A DNA stretch of 43,309 nucleotides from Helochares maculicollis. Taxonomy: Eukaryota; Arthropoda; Insecta; Coleoptera; Hydrophilidae. A model generated the notes under the pieces. That model made no database searches. It saw only the letters and a list, made by a program, of their open reading frames with translations, and had not been told where the DNA came from. Of the stretch, positions 10,561 through 22,760 are shown one piece after another. Every line of letters begins with the position of its first letter. The first letter of the stretch is position 1. The stretch lies in NCBI GenBank assembly GCA_033557835.1, contig JAWQRO010000316.1, positions 1 to 43,309 on the forward strand, read 5' to 3'. A program made the translations under genes and the position numbers.

Positions 10561-12220
10561 TTTTCTCGCTGAAAGAATATAAATTAATGCTTTAAACGCC
10601 GATAAAAGTCCTTTAACAACTTGTTTTATACACTTTCCTAATTAATTTATCAGCTCGAACTAATTTATTTCGCGACGGAAAAATTTGCGCTGATTGGGCG
10701 ATCGCTGGAGCATTCACTTACCAGAAAAAGTTATATTCGCTTAGAAGTTCTTTTATAGTCCTAATTTTGCATCTAGGTGAATAGAAGATAACATTAATGT
10801 CGGGCCGCCAGCCTACACGTAAAAAACTTAAAAACCACGCCATTGACCAGCAAGCATTATTATTGCAAGACAAAAACATTTAGTAATATTTTTCTAACAG
10901 CACGAAAATCAGGGCACTTTAATATACCTTTATAAAGTCAATATTTGCCTCAATCTTCCATAAGAATTCTATTGTACGTAATACTTATGTGATATTTTCA
11001 TTTAGAGTGTTTAATTATTTGATTTCAGTATTGCAAACAAAACTCTCTATTTATCCTTTCTAAATGCGTTTTATGATTAAGAATATTAAGTTTTGAAATT
11101 TCGTTATTTTTAAGCATTTTATATGAGGAAAAGTTTACATGATAAAAGTTTGCTCAGAAAAATCTGTAATTTTCTCCACCGAATTATATTCTAATTTGTC
11201 GTCGTATAGAAGTTTTAAAGCATGGATAAAGTTTGTATAGTTAAGTCAGTATTTGCCCAATAAAAATATAAAATTGTTTTTACTTTAATTTTTTATGTAA
11301 AATTTGTAATCCAACTCAAAATTTTCCTTCAGTTTTAGCAGGATACCTGACATAGCAACATTTTAGATCTTAATCAGCTTTTTAGCTAAATTTCTAAACC
11401 TAATATTTATGTAAATTTTTGTAGACGCGTTACAGATTAGAAACTACACGTAGATGACTTCATATTTTAAATACGAGACATTACCTGCTGTTGAGAGGAC
11501 ATTTTAACATACTCTGTAAAATATTGTCTTAAGCAAAAAGTTAAGACTTTGACATGAAAATATGAAACTTTAGTTTGATTTCTGTTCAGTTAGTGTATGC
11601 ATTTTTTAAGTTGCGTAAAAATCTTGTCCAAAAAAATCCTATGAAGTTAAAATTAAAAACAGTAAAATATTGACCATTCAGTGTCTTAAAATATGCATTT
11701 TTAATTTCTGATTGTATTCTATAGAAACAAAACAATAATATTAGTAATAATCTCAAACTTACTGCCATACACAGCGTCTAGAAATATCGAAGATCGATAA
11801 AAGCTCCAATAATAATTGTCCTCATTATTTTTATCCTCATAAAGGATAATTAAATAGCAGTTATATTTTTAAAAATCTTTTGCTAAAGCGTTGATGTTTA
11901 GATTTTCAAACTTGCAGAAATTGTTTTAAAAAGCACAATTTGGCATGAGATGATTATTTATATTTATTTATGAATTTCTTAAATTTATTGATTTTTACCA
12001 GCTTACTTTTAATATTGTTTTGCTTTGCTAATTCCCTCTAAAAAATGAAGGGTATTAAAAAGAATGTTTAACATACTTTATTCTGCTTCTTCTTTCTACT
12101 TTATATATATATAGAGACATAGATATTTAGAAGACGTAATTTTGACATAAAACGCTCGAAACATCTGCATATTTTATTAAGATGGAAAAATTCCAATAAA
12201 ATCTACGGAATTGCAATCAA
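10561..12220. other. AT-rich stretch, nothing recognised
   Basis: Low-complexity DNA with only one short frame (60 codons on the minus strand, 11,586-11,768), hydrophobic and with no known motif. A short tatatatata run lies near 12,104. Confidence 0.5.
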
Positions 12221-13125
12221 ATTTCAAAAGTTTTCAGAATTAAACATGAAAGTAAACTATTAAAAAATTCTAAGTTATCGTACAAGAAATATTGAAACTA
12301 CTTTTATGGTAATGACTTCCTATTATTTTATGAGAAATATTTAAAATCACAGCATCGGGAATGATAACTCTAAGTAAAAGTAAGAAAATATATAAAAGCC
12401 GAAAAGGAGGTCGTCAGTTAACCCTGAAAAATCTTTAAAATCACTTGTAGAAATAAAAGTCAACATAATCCATAAATATCATAATGATAAAGATGAAAAC
12501 CCATGTTAACAGTAAATCCTGAAAAATTCAAACAGTTTTGAGAATTAAACATGAAAGTAAATTATTAAAAAGCCTTAGCTATCATACAACAAATATTGAA
12601 AGTACGTTAATATAACTGAAAACCTATAAATTTTAAGTAAAATTTTGGAAATCACAGAGAATCACGAATGATAAGTCTAAGAAAAAAAAGATATGAACTC
12701 ATTTTCTAAGAAAAATATCTAAAAGCCTAAAAGAAAGTCATCAGTTAACCCTGAAGCATCTTCAAAATGGCTTGTGGAAATAAAAGTCAAAATAATCCTT
12801 AAACACTATAATGATAAAGATGAAAATCCATGTTAACAGCAAATCCTGAAAAATTCAAAAAGTTTTGAGAATTAAACATGAAAGTAAACTATTGAAAAGT
12901 TATGAGTTATCGTACAACAAATATTGAAAGTACATTAATAAAACTGAAAGCCTATAAATCTTAAGTAAAATTTTGGAAATCAGAGAGAATCACGAATGAT
13001 AACTCTAAACAAAATTAAAGATATGAACTCATTTTCTAAGAAAAGTATCTAAAAGCCTAAAAGGAAGTCATCAGTTAATCCTAAAAATCTTCAAAATTTA
13101 ATTAACAGCAAATCTGAATCAGCCT
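12221..13125. repeat. Three tandem copies of a unit of about 300-330 bp
   Basis: Copies begin near 12,221, 12,522 and 12,849, anchored by gttttgagaattaaacatga (c for g at one base in copy one). Shared later blocks are cgtacaacaaatattgaaag, gatatgaactcattttctaa, gtcatcagttaaccctga, aataaaagtcaa-ataatcc and gatgaaaa-ccatgttaac. Copies two and three are the closest; copy one is the most diverged. Copy three lacks about 80 bp before its ttaacagcaaatc end. Anchor spacings are about 305 and 327 bp. The unit codes for nothing I can see, and its A-rich plus strand is conserved among the copies. It is a short satellite-like array or a serial local duplication. Confidence 0.88.
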
Positions 13126-13329
13126 ACGAGACTATTTGTAACTTTAAATCCTGAACAGATCTATAAAACTCTCTAAATTAAGCACTATTGTACATCCTGA
13201 ACAATTTGTAAGGTAATACTTACACGCAATTTGTGGATAGTCATGATTAATCATCAAGGTTATAAGACAACCCTATAAAATTTATAAAACTATTTATAGA
13301 AGATATATGTTATTTTAGTTTAGGATAGA

Positions 13330-14350
13330 ATAAGGATGGTTTTAATAACGGAAAAAATACGTCCTTTCGATTTCAATTACATTTTTACAAATAAAAAGAA
13401 GTTACATAGTGCTAAATCAGGGGAATACGGCGAATAACACAGACTTGATTTCGTGCCAAAAATTGACAAACAATCAACGATGTATGATTCGCTGCATTGT
13501 CGTGTAACAAACATCAGTCATCAGTATTGCGAGATTCTGGTCGAATCCGACGAATTCATCCCATTAATCGTTGTAAAACTCCCAAGTAGAAAGCTCCAGT
13601 AACTGTTTGACCTTGTGGGATGAACTCACGGTGGATGATGTCTTTGCTAGCGAAGAAAACAACGAACATTGTTTTGATTTTTGATGGAACTTTTCGTGTT
13701 TTCCTTGATTGAAAGGACGATTTTGACTTCCATTCGGCACTTTGACGTTTTGTTTTTGGGTAATGTTGAGAGATCCAAGTCTCGTCACCAGTAACAATTG
13801 ATTTGAGGAAGGTTGGGCTGTTATTTGCTGCTCATACAATCTCTGGAATGTTCCAGTCTCATCAATTTTTGCTTTTGAATTGGTGTGTGTGGAACAAATT
13901 TAGCACACACCTTTGTTTTGCCCCAATCTTCTTTAAGAATTTGTTGTATTGTCTCTTCGTTAATGTTTAATGTCTCTTCTATCATTCTCAGTGTCGCATT
14001 GCGATCGTTTGATGCAAATTCATGCACTTTTTGAATTGGATCCGCTCTTCGAATGGTTATTGGACTTTTCACACGTTTGTCGTCCTCCAGTGATTGTCTG
14101 CCTTCCAAAAATATCTTGTACCACTCAAAACTCTTTGACCGTGATACACAGTCACTTCCATACACTTTTTGCATAATTTTGAACGTTTCTATGGCACTTG
14201 TACCAAGTTTAGCTTGAAATTTAATAACTGAACGTTGTTCCATTATTGTTTTCTAACGTAACTGATAGACAAAATATCAAAAACAATGATAAATGATAAT
14301 ATGGTTGCTGAGATATAGCTTCAGTCCCGGAATTTAGTTGCCGCACTGTG
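13330..14350 (-). pseudogene. Mariner-type transposase pseudogene, D34D lineage, frameshifted
   Basis: The start is Met at 14,243. The N-terminal half (14,243-13,821) carries the HTH_48-type domain: IKFQAKLGTSAIETFKIM, a KVYGSDCVSR block, FEWYKIFLEGRQSLEDDKR, and the second HTH around IEETLNINEETIQQILKED. A frameshift near 13,840 then leads into an ATG-less frame with VTGDETW (first catalytic Asp, 13,784-13,786), KTKRQSAEW, KIKTMFVVFFASKDIIHREF and GQTVTGAFYLGVLQRL. After further breaks come RRIRPE, LLHDNAANH (second Asp) and YSPDLALCNFFLF. The third catalytic Asp position reads Asn (family CDFFLF). The rest decays near 13,330 with KGRIF. The right terminal repeat is visible, but I find no matching left end. 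Stops, frameshifts and the D-to-N change make it inactive. Confidence 0.9.
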
Positions 14351-14352
14351 TA
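14317..14352 (-). repeat. Terminal inverted repeat and TA at the start of the 14 kb mariner
   Basis: Reading inward on the minus strand from the TA at 14,351-14,352, the end is cacagtgcggcaactaaatt followed by ccgggac. It contains the ggcaactaa word found in many mariner ends and lies about 75 bases before the transposase Met. The partner at the other end is not detectable. Confidence 0.55.
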
Positions 14353-15480
14353 TAATACGGACTATTTAACCAAATCGATTAAATTTGGCATATGGCTCTT
14401 TTAGTAAAATTGGGACCTCTATCATGTTTAGGAACTTGTAGAACCATTGGAAGTGGAAGTGGAAACTCTGCAGATAAATCTAAAATGAGTGCATCAAGAA
14501 AAAAGCAAACAGGGGTGAATTTTACATACCTTGATGCTCTTAATTTGTGAATAGATGTATGAGTATATACTATTTTGATGAAATTGTGAGTGTACCGAAA
14601 AATCATTATTTAAAAATGTTCCTAGTATTTTTAAATTTAAATTAAATACATACTTTTTGACTATCTAGGCTGATGCTTTGCTGTATATGTATGCATGTGA
14701 GGATATTCAGTGGAAACACTTCAGATTTTTTTCGAAGTTTTAACATTGTAGTATGTAGCTTCATATGTATCTATTGACGCTTTTTAATGAGAGATAAGTT
14801 CTATTCAGTCGAGTCAAGGAAGATAGTGTGTTCTTTATAGATAGGAGAGGGCACTTCAGAAGCTTCCTTTATTCTTAGCAGTAATATTAAAATAATGTGA
14901 GCTTTAAAAGTAATGCCAACGGTTGCTTCAGTAATATATGGATAAAAAGTGAGAAACTGACTTTACAATGCAATTAAGTAAATTATTTATTCTGGAAAAA
15001 TGTAAAGGATAGATGAATTCATACCATTAATAGTTATTTTATATCGGTTCATGAAAACGAAAATTTGAATGAAATTAACAATAATGTGACGATTTCTTTC
15101 CTTCCAATAGCAGCGGATATTTTTTTAATTATTGACAACAGAATATCCAATATGATGCGTTGGCGTATTTTGCATCACGTACACAGAAAATTTGGAAATG
15201 ATTTATAGCCCCAACGAAAGAATCCTATTAGCAATATGGATATACAGCAATTTTTTCCCGCATATAACTTTTTCTTTTCGATTTGCGGACGTCTCCATCT
15301 ACCCTACTGCTATCTTTAACCAATGACCAGAAATCAATCCGAGTCATTCGGAATAATATATCGACTTTTATGCCTCGTTTCCCAGTATATCCACCTCATT
15401 TCTCCAGTCATTTTTTGTCGTTATATAAAGGAGCTCATTGGGAATATGGTTATCTGTAGTGAAAAGGCTCCCGGTTTCTA
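14353..15480. other. AT-rich stretch, nothing recognised
   Basis: One 75-codon minus-strand frame at 14,379-14,606 without motif. No repeat seen. Confidence 0.45.
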
Positions 15481-15740
15481 TTATTGGACGTTTTTTCAGC
15501 CTTGTCCGGGAACATATATATACCGCCCGACAAGGAACGTCGCGACGCGGTGCGGCGATCCGGCGGAAGATTCCGGCTTTGCTTTCTATGCAGGGCATAT
15601 GACGTGAAAAAACCTACAAGACTAGTCGTTAGATATCGAATATCGTTTCGTGTGGTCTGTCGTCGCTGCGCGTCCAATTGAACGAAAATATCAAGAAAAT
15701 AGAATCGAGGAGACTGGGAAGACGCGAACCAATTTGTAAT
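15481..15740. promoter_or_regulatory. CpG-containing island with long inverted repeat
   Basis: GC-rich, CpG-dense segment (tcgcgacgcggtgcggcgat at about 15,540) in AT-rich DNA. Four overlapping open frames of 65-94 codons on both strands are side effects of composition. The left part holds the inverted repeat listed separately. It may be a regulatory element; there is no direct evidence. Confidence 0.25.
15487..15540. repeat. Interrupted inverted repeat around a TATATATA loop
   Basis: ccttgtc (15,500-15,506) pairs with gacaagg (15,529-15,535). Inside, ggg pairs with ccc after a bulged C. The loop contains acatatatatacc. Outside, acgtt (15,488-15,492) can pair with aacgt (15,536-15,540) across a one-sided gap. 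The total is about 15 bp of potential pairing. Confidence 0.6.
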
Positions 15741-16988
15741 GCTCCCAGGGATTCAATTTCGTTTCCCTAAGGATGCTAGTTAAAGGGAGTAAACAGAGGA
15801 AGCTCAGGTAAATTTGGGCCGCTGGATAATTTTCGAAGTCCTTAAGACTTTTATGATAAAAAGCGCAGCTGTAATTTTTAAAAAGCTAACCGAGAAAAGT
15901 ACAAAACTGAATCTAGCATTTAATGCTAAATTCTTACAACAATTTCATGCTGGCATAGCGTTTAGGTTTATTCTAAAATTTTAATTGACTATTAGGTCCA
16001 AAACTGATGAGTTGTAAGACCAACGAGAAATGATGACGCAGCAATATTTTTTGACATAGATTAACTTAAAATGTGCTGCTGTGTACATAAAATATTAATT
16101 GGTTTTCCCCTCTAAGGTTTAGCACTTACTAAATTTCCTGTAGACACCAACAATTCTATTGCATTGTAGAAAATGAACTAGCCCAAAGTAGTTTTACCCG
16201 GAAAAATTAATAGAGTTTTGATATAGCTTGAAACTTTATTTTAGAATAGCTTACTAAACTCGTGATCATGGTTATTTGCGTCTCTCCTTACCGTATTGGA
16301 AAAAATTGTGGTCAAAATCATTTCTAGAGATAATGTTATTTCCCGACAGAAATATGTCATATGATGGAGATTTAAACTGTTTGGAAGCTTTAATATGTTG
16401 CTAATTAGGAGAAAAATTTACCTATATATTTGAGGAAATTCTCTGGATAGTATCTGGATCAACAATGCAATTAATATGTAGGTAAAGATCAACATTTATC
16501 AAATCAGTGTGCGCCCTTAAAAGGACTATATTCAGATACACACAGAAACAAATTATGAAGATGTGCGTAGAAACTGCAAAATTCAGACGTGTAAGAAGTA
16601 AAGCCTGGAATGAATACATAGGAAGACTGTCCAATTAGAGAATTGAAAAGTAGAAGAAACTCATTTCAGGAGAGCTAAATTGGAAATAAACAGCCGAAAT
16701 AAATTAGACAGAAGTTGGATCTTTTTAATTCTTCACTGAGTCGGTGTCAAAGAATTTCTGTTTTTCTAACAACTATCTAAATCATTCAAATATTTGAAAC
16801 AGTTTTATTACTCTTTATTTGCAATTTAATCAATAATAGGATGTTCATAATTTGCAGGTTAACTTTGGTCTGGTGCATGGCCCATGTTCCAGTAGTTCAT
16901 AGTACATATCTTTTATTTAAACACAAACATCACCTTCCGTGTATGGTTTTGAAATAAGTATGGCTTGCAACAAACTTTTGTAATTTAG
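15741..16988. other. AT-rich stretch, nothing recognised
   Basis: One 70-codon minus-strand frame at 16,422-16,634, cysteine- and isoleucine-rich, with no known motif. Confidence 0.45.
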
Positions 16989-17254
16989 ATTCTGGTATAG
17001 GATCCATTTATTATCTGCTCATTATGAGATTACGCAAAATGGCTCCACACTATATCTAATAAAGAGAGATGACCAATCAAATTGTACGCACTCAAGTAGT
17101 CTGCATCTAGACAAACTCAAGATGATTAAGATGTTCCTTCAACATGGACCGCAAATTTTGGATGGTCGAAATTTGGCAAACGTGGCAGGTCAGGAAGTTA
17201 TAGCTTTACTTTCCAATGATTCACATACGTTTTTAGAAGAAACAGAAGCGTAGA
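16989..17254 (+). pseudogene. Possible terminal exon or relic, unassigned ORF of about 88 codons
   Basis: After a TAA at 16,981 a frame stays open to TAG at 17,252-17,254 without a useful ATG. A possible splice acceptor (ttttgtaatttag) ends at 16,988. The C-terminal part, with LKMIKMFLQHGPQILDGR then NLANVAGQEVIALL, loosely recalls an ankyrin repeat (helix, H-G turn, then a second helix), but key consensus residues are missing. An open frame of this length is expected a few times by chance in 43 kb of this composition. It may be a last exon of a spliced gene, a relic, or nothing. Confidence 0.15.
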
Positions 17255-17990
17255 TGTTAAATCATTATTAGAAACTTGCATAAATTGTCTAAAACATTCA
17301 GCTTAGCAAATTTTGTAGAGATTTTGACTTTGTTTTTGTTTTCATTTTCCGGATGAATCATTCAAAATTGTAAGACTACTGGTAACCTTATATTTCATAT
17401 AGTGGCATCTACCCAACACTAAGTTTTTATAGAATGTTTAGGTAAATTTATTTTTCATTACCAAATCCAAAAGATTTTATGGAAAAATTCGAACTTTCAC
17501 CTTGTTTCACTGTACTTGTGTATTTTTGATCTAACTAATAGAGGACAAAATTATACCATCAAGTACTACAAGATTTTAACCCTTTTGCTCTTGAATATGC
17601 AAAACCACATGCAGAACTTTTCCACTTGCAGTTTTCTGCCAAAATGTATAATACATTATTACTTGGATGAAATAGTGCAGCAATTCTTAATATTGGTTTT
17701 TGAGTTACTAATTTTAGATAAATATCGTACTAGCAACTAGATAATTTTGTAGATGCTACCACAATATGTATATTGTTTATAATCAGAGTCGAATTTCGTA
17801 CGATAGAATTTTAAGCATCCTTTTATTTCATGTTTGTGCATCATTTCGCTGCACTCAGGTGCAATGGAATAATGAAAGCCAGTTAAAAATTCATTAAATG
17901 CCAATCTTTATAAAAAATAGAGTAAGGGATATAAAATTGTACTAACATGGAAGAGAGGCACGAAATTCCACAGACAGGAAAACCTAATTA
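17255..17990. other. AT-rich stretch, nothing recognised
   Basis: A 74-codon plus-strand frame at 17,516-17,740 has no motif. Confidence 0.45.
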
Positions 17991-18420
17991 ATGTCAGTCA
18001 GTGGACTCATGCAAAAGGCAGAAGCGAACATCGAGCTCAGTGGAGCGCTGATATCCGATTAAATCAGAGCCTTATTGTGTTTTGAGAGAGAGCAATTTAG
18101 CAAAACCTCCTTGCATAAAATTGGAGGGTCCGAAAAAAGCGGGACCAGACGACAATGGCCGATAATGAAGAAAACTGCAGACCGTGACGCTCACACACCC
18201 AGTTGTTTGGTTGTTGGGACCTATCTCTCGACTTTAATTTCACATCCGCGTCTGTTCAGTCGCGCCGTGCCGCTCACTCAACTCACCTCCACCGCCACCA
18301 CTTCCACTCCCTGCCCCTTTTATCAAGCTAGGAACCACGAAATCTTGATTAGCACTAATTCAACGCCCTGACACCAAGGATAATCGCGTCTACAACCACT
18401 TGAGACGATACTCTCAGAAG
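17991..18420. promoter_or_regulatory. GC-richer island, candidate regulatory segment
   Basis: Composition rises, with CpG and pyrimidine-rich runs (cctccaccgccaccacttcc at about 18,286). A single initiator-like gttcagtcgcg lies at 18,254-18,264, but there is no TATA box upstream at the right distance and no downstream promoter element at +28. A 98-codon frame at 18,075-18,371 has no motif. Confidence 0.2.
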
Positions 18421-21389
18421 ACCGACGACCATACTTAGTATTTGCCACTTTTTAAAAACAGGGCTTAGGAGGAATAATGGGAAAGATAAAAATGGAAAAG
18501 GGCTTTAAAATGCCACGCTTGAATGAACGTTTTACTAAAATTCTTAACAATAATGAACAGAAGGTAGGTAGAGCTAAATAATACTGGGCTAGGAAGAAAA
18601 TAGCACTCCAAATTAAAAAAACTAGGAGTGAAAACGCTTGAGGTTAAAAAAACTACAATTCGTTCATCAAAGCTATACATGACCACAAGTGCCAATTTGT
18701 CCTCTGGGGCTAGGTTGGAGAGACAAAGTCCAGTTGCAATTAAAACCGGGGGGTCATTTGGGCCTCTTGAAATGGATTGTTCGCAACAAGAACGTCGAAG
18801 AGGAATTTTCAGCGTATAACAAGAAACATCTAGATTCTAGAAGGGCCCTTGACTATTTTGATCCTTGTAATTAGTGCGAAAGGATTGCACTAAATTAATT
18901 CAGGAGACGGAAACGGCAGAACTTCTGCTAGAGGATACCGAATTTTATTCGAGGAGCCGTTGCGTCGCGTCGCATTACATCGTTATCTTGCTTACAAAAA
19001 TATTTTTATTTAATTATTTTTAGACCAAGCGACTCCTAATTGTAGATAATACTATTTTTTTGGAATGAAAATCCTAAGACAAGAAGTCTGAGGTGAATAT
19101 TTGTTTATTACTTGCAGTTTTATACAGCTACGTACGAATGGATCTTAGAGTTTATATGACTCTTTTTCTTCTTTTTAATTTAAGAGGCTCAACTGCAATG
19201 ATTACGTTATTGTTAACGACGCTGCCAAATGTGTTGTCCCAACATTCGTACTATAATTTATCATACACGCTAAAATTTATTTTAAAATGAGCTGAAAATT
19301 TATTTATTTATCAAATTTCTAACTCAAAGCTAACTAAAGCCACGATTGCCTCTATCTGAATGTTTACTTATAATCTGTTTGAAAACGTTATTCATTATTA
19401 CTTTCATTATGTAAGGCTGCTTATGCAAGGATTCTTGTCTAGCTGGTTTCTCTAAAAGAAATTTGTGAAATGAATCAGAATCATAATATCAATGAATCGT
19501 TGTCATTGATTGAAGAGATTAAAAACCCCGATGCAAAAAGTTAGTCTTGCAACTAATGAGGGGAATTACACAGAGTAGAGTATTTTTATGGTATTCCAAC
19601 GCAGACTTGTAGAAATGATATTAGGATACTAGATTACTAAGAGTGTGGTGTAAAATTTATCACTTTACTGATTTATATCTGTATTTCTATTTATATTTTA
19701 TAATACCAGAAGAATATCAAGCTGCACAGAAAAACAGAATGCCCATATAAATTTACATTACAAAGGCGTAGTAGTAACTACACTGCAAGGGTTTTAAATG
19801 TACCACTCTCCCTGTATAGAAAAATTTCAATGGGTTAAAAACTCAACAAATTTATTTGACATCTTAATTAACCGAAGGAAAATCAGATGTCAGTCACAAC
19901 CGATCTTACATTACAAAATAATTACTGTAAAATCTATTAAACTCTAAGAACGTTCAACCTTTCCTTTCCCTGGAATTGATGGATCATTAGTTCAGAAAAT
20001 ATAAAATACTATATTAGGTGAATCATTTATTCTGTTACAAAGTGTTTTGATTGAAGGTCTTTTTAAGGATACATACTTTTTTGAAAATAAAACTATAGTC
20101 TTATAGTTGTTTTCATATTCATATTTCTTGATTGCGTTGCAGTAGCCAATTTAAAAATTTAAAAAAATATCATCAAAACAATTGTATACTTCCAACTCCA
20201 CTTTTCTACCTGTACATCTCGAAAATTATAGTTCTTTGTACTAATACACTTAAATAAAATTGTTTTAAACATTAACTTCAACATACAAATCTATTATGTT
20301 TCGTTATAATTCCATTCATCATGTTTCTCAATATTTGCGTATTTCCTAGTATTATTGATTGATAGTATTGTAATTCCAACAATCAATTTGAAAGATACTG
20401 TACGAACAGGTGCCCCCCACCCCTCGACAATGATATTAGGCTTAATAAGAAGAGTTATCATATCTCTACTTCAGATGAAAACTAGCTATGGTATGAGATT
20501 GTCTAAAATATCTAACGTTTTGTAGATTTACCAATTTTCCGGCTGAAATATAAAATGAGCTTGAGGGAAAATTACTGGTCTAGCCTAGGCTTTCCCAGTC
20601 AATTTGATGTGTTGCCGCTGTTGGTTCGTATGACGCATTATTTCTCAAAATATGTGACTGATTATACCTTTTACGTATATTAAAAGCAAACATTTAAGGG
20701 CTGGTTATTTAAGTGCGACACTTTAAGGGTAATGAGTAGTGTATAAATTGTAGTTAAAATGAAACTTTTTATAATGTAAGGTAAATAGAAATGGATTTTG
20801 TCTTCGATTGGCTCATAAATTAAAAATCCAGACAATAAGTCATATTTATTCATTACATGCATCAGGTTAATTTTCACAAGGTGTGTTGTTGTTAAAATTA
20901 TTTTTTGCTTAAAGATTAAGTGATTTTGCTTCACGAATATTTTATACACTATTTGTGAGTATATTGGCCGTACAAAATTAAAATGGACATAAACATAAGG
21001 GCATCATTAAGGATAAAAACTGCAATGTAATCATATATTAACCAATAGAATCGAGAATAAAAAGGCATCCAAGTGAAATTGTGCAAAAGAAAATTCTGAG
21101 ATACAACACCTTTAGTTTGCAGTCAACAAGTAAGGTTTAAAAATATTAATAGTTCCATTCTAAAGGGGTGTTAAGATACAGATGTCTTTAAGACGTAATA
21201 AGGCTTGTAGATCTTTCTGAGAAAATATGATTAAAAAAAAAACAAGTAAAAACGGGCAACGTTAATGGTAATAGCAGTATTTTGCTTGCATTTTACTTAC
21301 TTTTTGTTTTAAACAACATGGGATAGATTTTACTGGATCTATATTTTTATTTCGTATTAAATATTCCACCAAAAACATGCGAAAATGAA
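18421..21389. other. Long mostly AT-rich stretch, nothing recognised
   Basis: Short frames at 18,465-18,874, 19,093-19,290 and 20,680-20,949 lack motifs and several overlap. I see no transposon end or tandem array. Confidence 0.45.
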
Positions 21390-22110
21390 GGACAATAACT
21401 TGCAAAACAGTTATATTTTACTCAAGCAGTAATAAGACAACGATTACATGCCATGAAAGTGATTCAAAAAGAGTCATAATGATACCACTTGTGCTGACCA
21501 TAGCTAACATGGTCAATCGTTTAATACCTTGCAATTATTTATTTACAAGATATCGAAGATGACTTTTTTGCACCAAATTGTGAGCCCAAAAAAATCATTG
21601 GTTTATTAAGGCGAACCATCCACATTAATAGAAAACTAAGCATTCATGAAGTTAAGATTATGATGTAAACTTGGGGGTATCAGAAAGGAGAGATGTGAGC
21701 TACTAAAACTGAGCGAAACTATTATGGCTGTATGATACCCAAAACAATTAAAAGATTTGAGCCATGCTTTGGAAAACTACCCTATTCCTGCCAATAAACA
21801 ACGTAAAGTGATTTTGCTTCACGACAATGCTCGGCCACATGACGCAAAATAAGTAAAAAGTAGATTGGAAGAACTTAAATAGAAAATTCTACCGTAAGGT
21901 TCCCATTGATCAGATTGCTCTCATCAGATTACCACTTGTTCCGATCACTGCACAGATCAGCACTTCAGAAACCACAAAAAAATCAAAACATGGTTCGAAG
22001 AATGAACCGTAACAAAAGAGAAACACAAACAAAACTCTGTCAGCTTAAATTTCTTACACCTACCACCCCTGTATGTCTCGGAACTTAATAATGGTATCTG
22101 AATAATTCGA
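21390..22110 (+). pseudogene. Heavily decayed mariner transposase remnant
   Basis: Readable pieces in order, across frames: LAKQLYFTQAVIRQRLHAM and VIQKE (HTH end, from about 21,395), then RLIPCNYL, FLHQIV, a WYQKG block, then KQLKDLSHALENYPIPANK, RKVILLHDNARPHDAK (second catalytic Asp), VKSRLEELK, then after a frameshift LSSDYHLFRSL (third Asp) and DQHFRNHKKIKTWFEE. These match the mellifera-like pattern LxxLxWEVLPHPPYSPDxxPSDYHLFRSM. The GDEKW block with the first Asp is missing, and several in-frame stops and frameshifts are present. No terminal repeats could be identified. It is more eroded than the element 1.2 kb downstream, which lies in the opposite orientation. Confidence 0.88.
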
Positions 22111-22189
22111 CAAGGAACTAATAAAAACTAAATGAATGGGCTGGTAAATCGGATGTGTTGTTCTGAAAACTTAGTCATAATTGTCCTGG

Positions 22190-22760
22190 TGTTGCATTGA
22201 TGACAGTGCGGGGTCGCTGCCGGTGTAGGCAGTTAGGAATGCCAGGACTTTCGAGATTATTGATTAAGACAACGAAAGAAAGCTCTTTGTTTCAAAATTC
22301 CTTGTGTAATTAATGGGTTCACCAAGGAAATCCATTGTGGCGTTTCGTGTCCTTGCCGACTGCAATGAGCAGAGCGCGGAGCTCTGATGTGTCGTGGTGT
22401 GGTGCGCTGCAGGCGGGCAAGCATTGCACAATCCAAGTGGGTTGACATTTTACCACGATTATTTCATACACGTCGAGGATGGTGATAAGGATCACGCACA
22501 AAAAAGTGTCGCGCTCTCAAGTAATAACGTTAATTTTGCCCCGGCAATTATTATGACATTAACCGACGGCGACGACGGTAGGATCGCACGAATTGCGGCC
22601 ACCAGCACCAACAACTTACTACCGCGCCACTCGTGTATCGCACCACACCGCATCGCAACATCAAGAAATATACCAACACCGTATTGGACACCGCGTCAAC
22701 CCAGCCGGGTGTTAAGTTTCTTTTGGTTTTTATCGTTTGTTCGATGACCTGGTTTAACAA
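22190..22760. promoter_or_regulatory. CpG-rich island between two mariner remnants
   Basis: GC-richer segment with CpG and CACC/CGG words, for example gacggcgacgacgg near 22,564 and cgccactcgtgtatcgcacc near 22,625. Overlapping frames of 60-117 codons on both strands show no domain, and none has support over the others. It could be an enhancer, a promoter or an unrecognised exon. Evidence is compositional only. Confidence 0.25.

Noticed and set aside
13564..13839. 91-codon ATG frame on the minus strand
   Set aside because: It is an out-of-frame shadow of the true transposase reading over the same bases.
22394..22747. 117-codon open frame on the plus strand in the GC-rich island
   Set aside because: It overlaps equally long frames on both strands, has no domain, and fits the lower stop frequency of GC-rich DNA.
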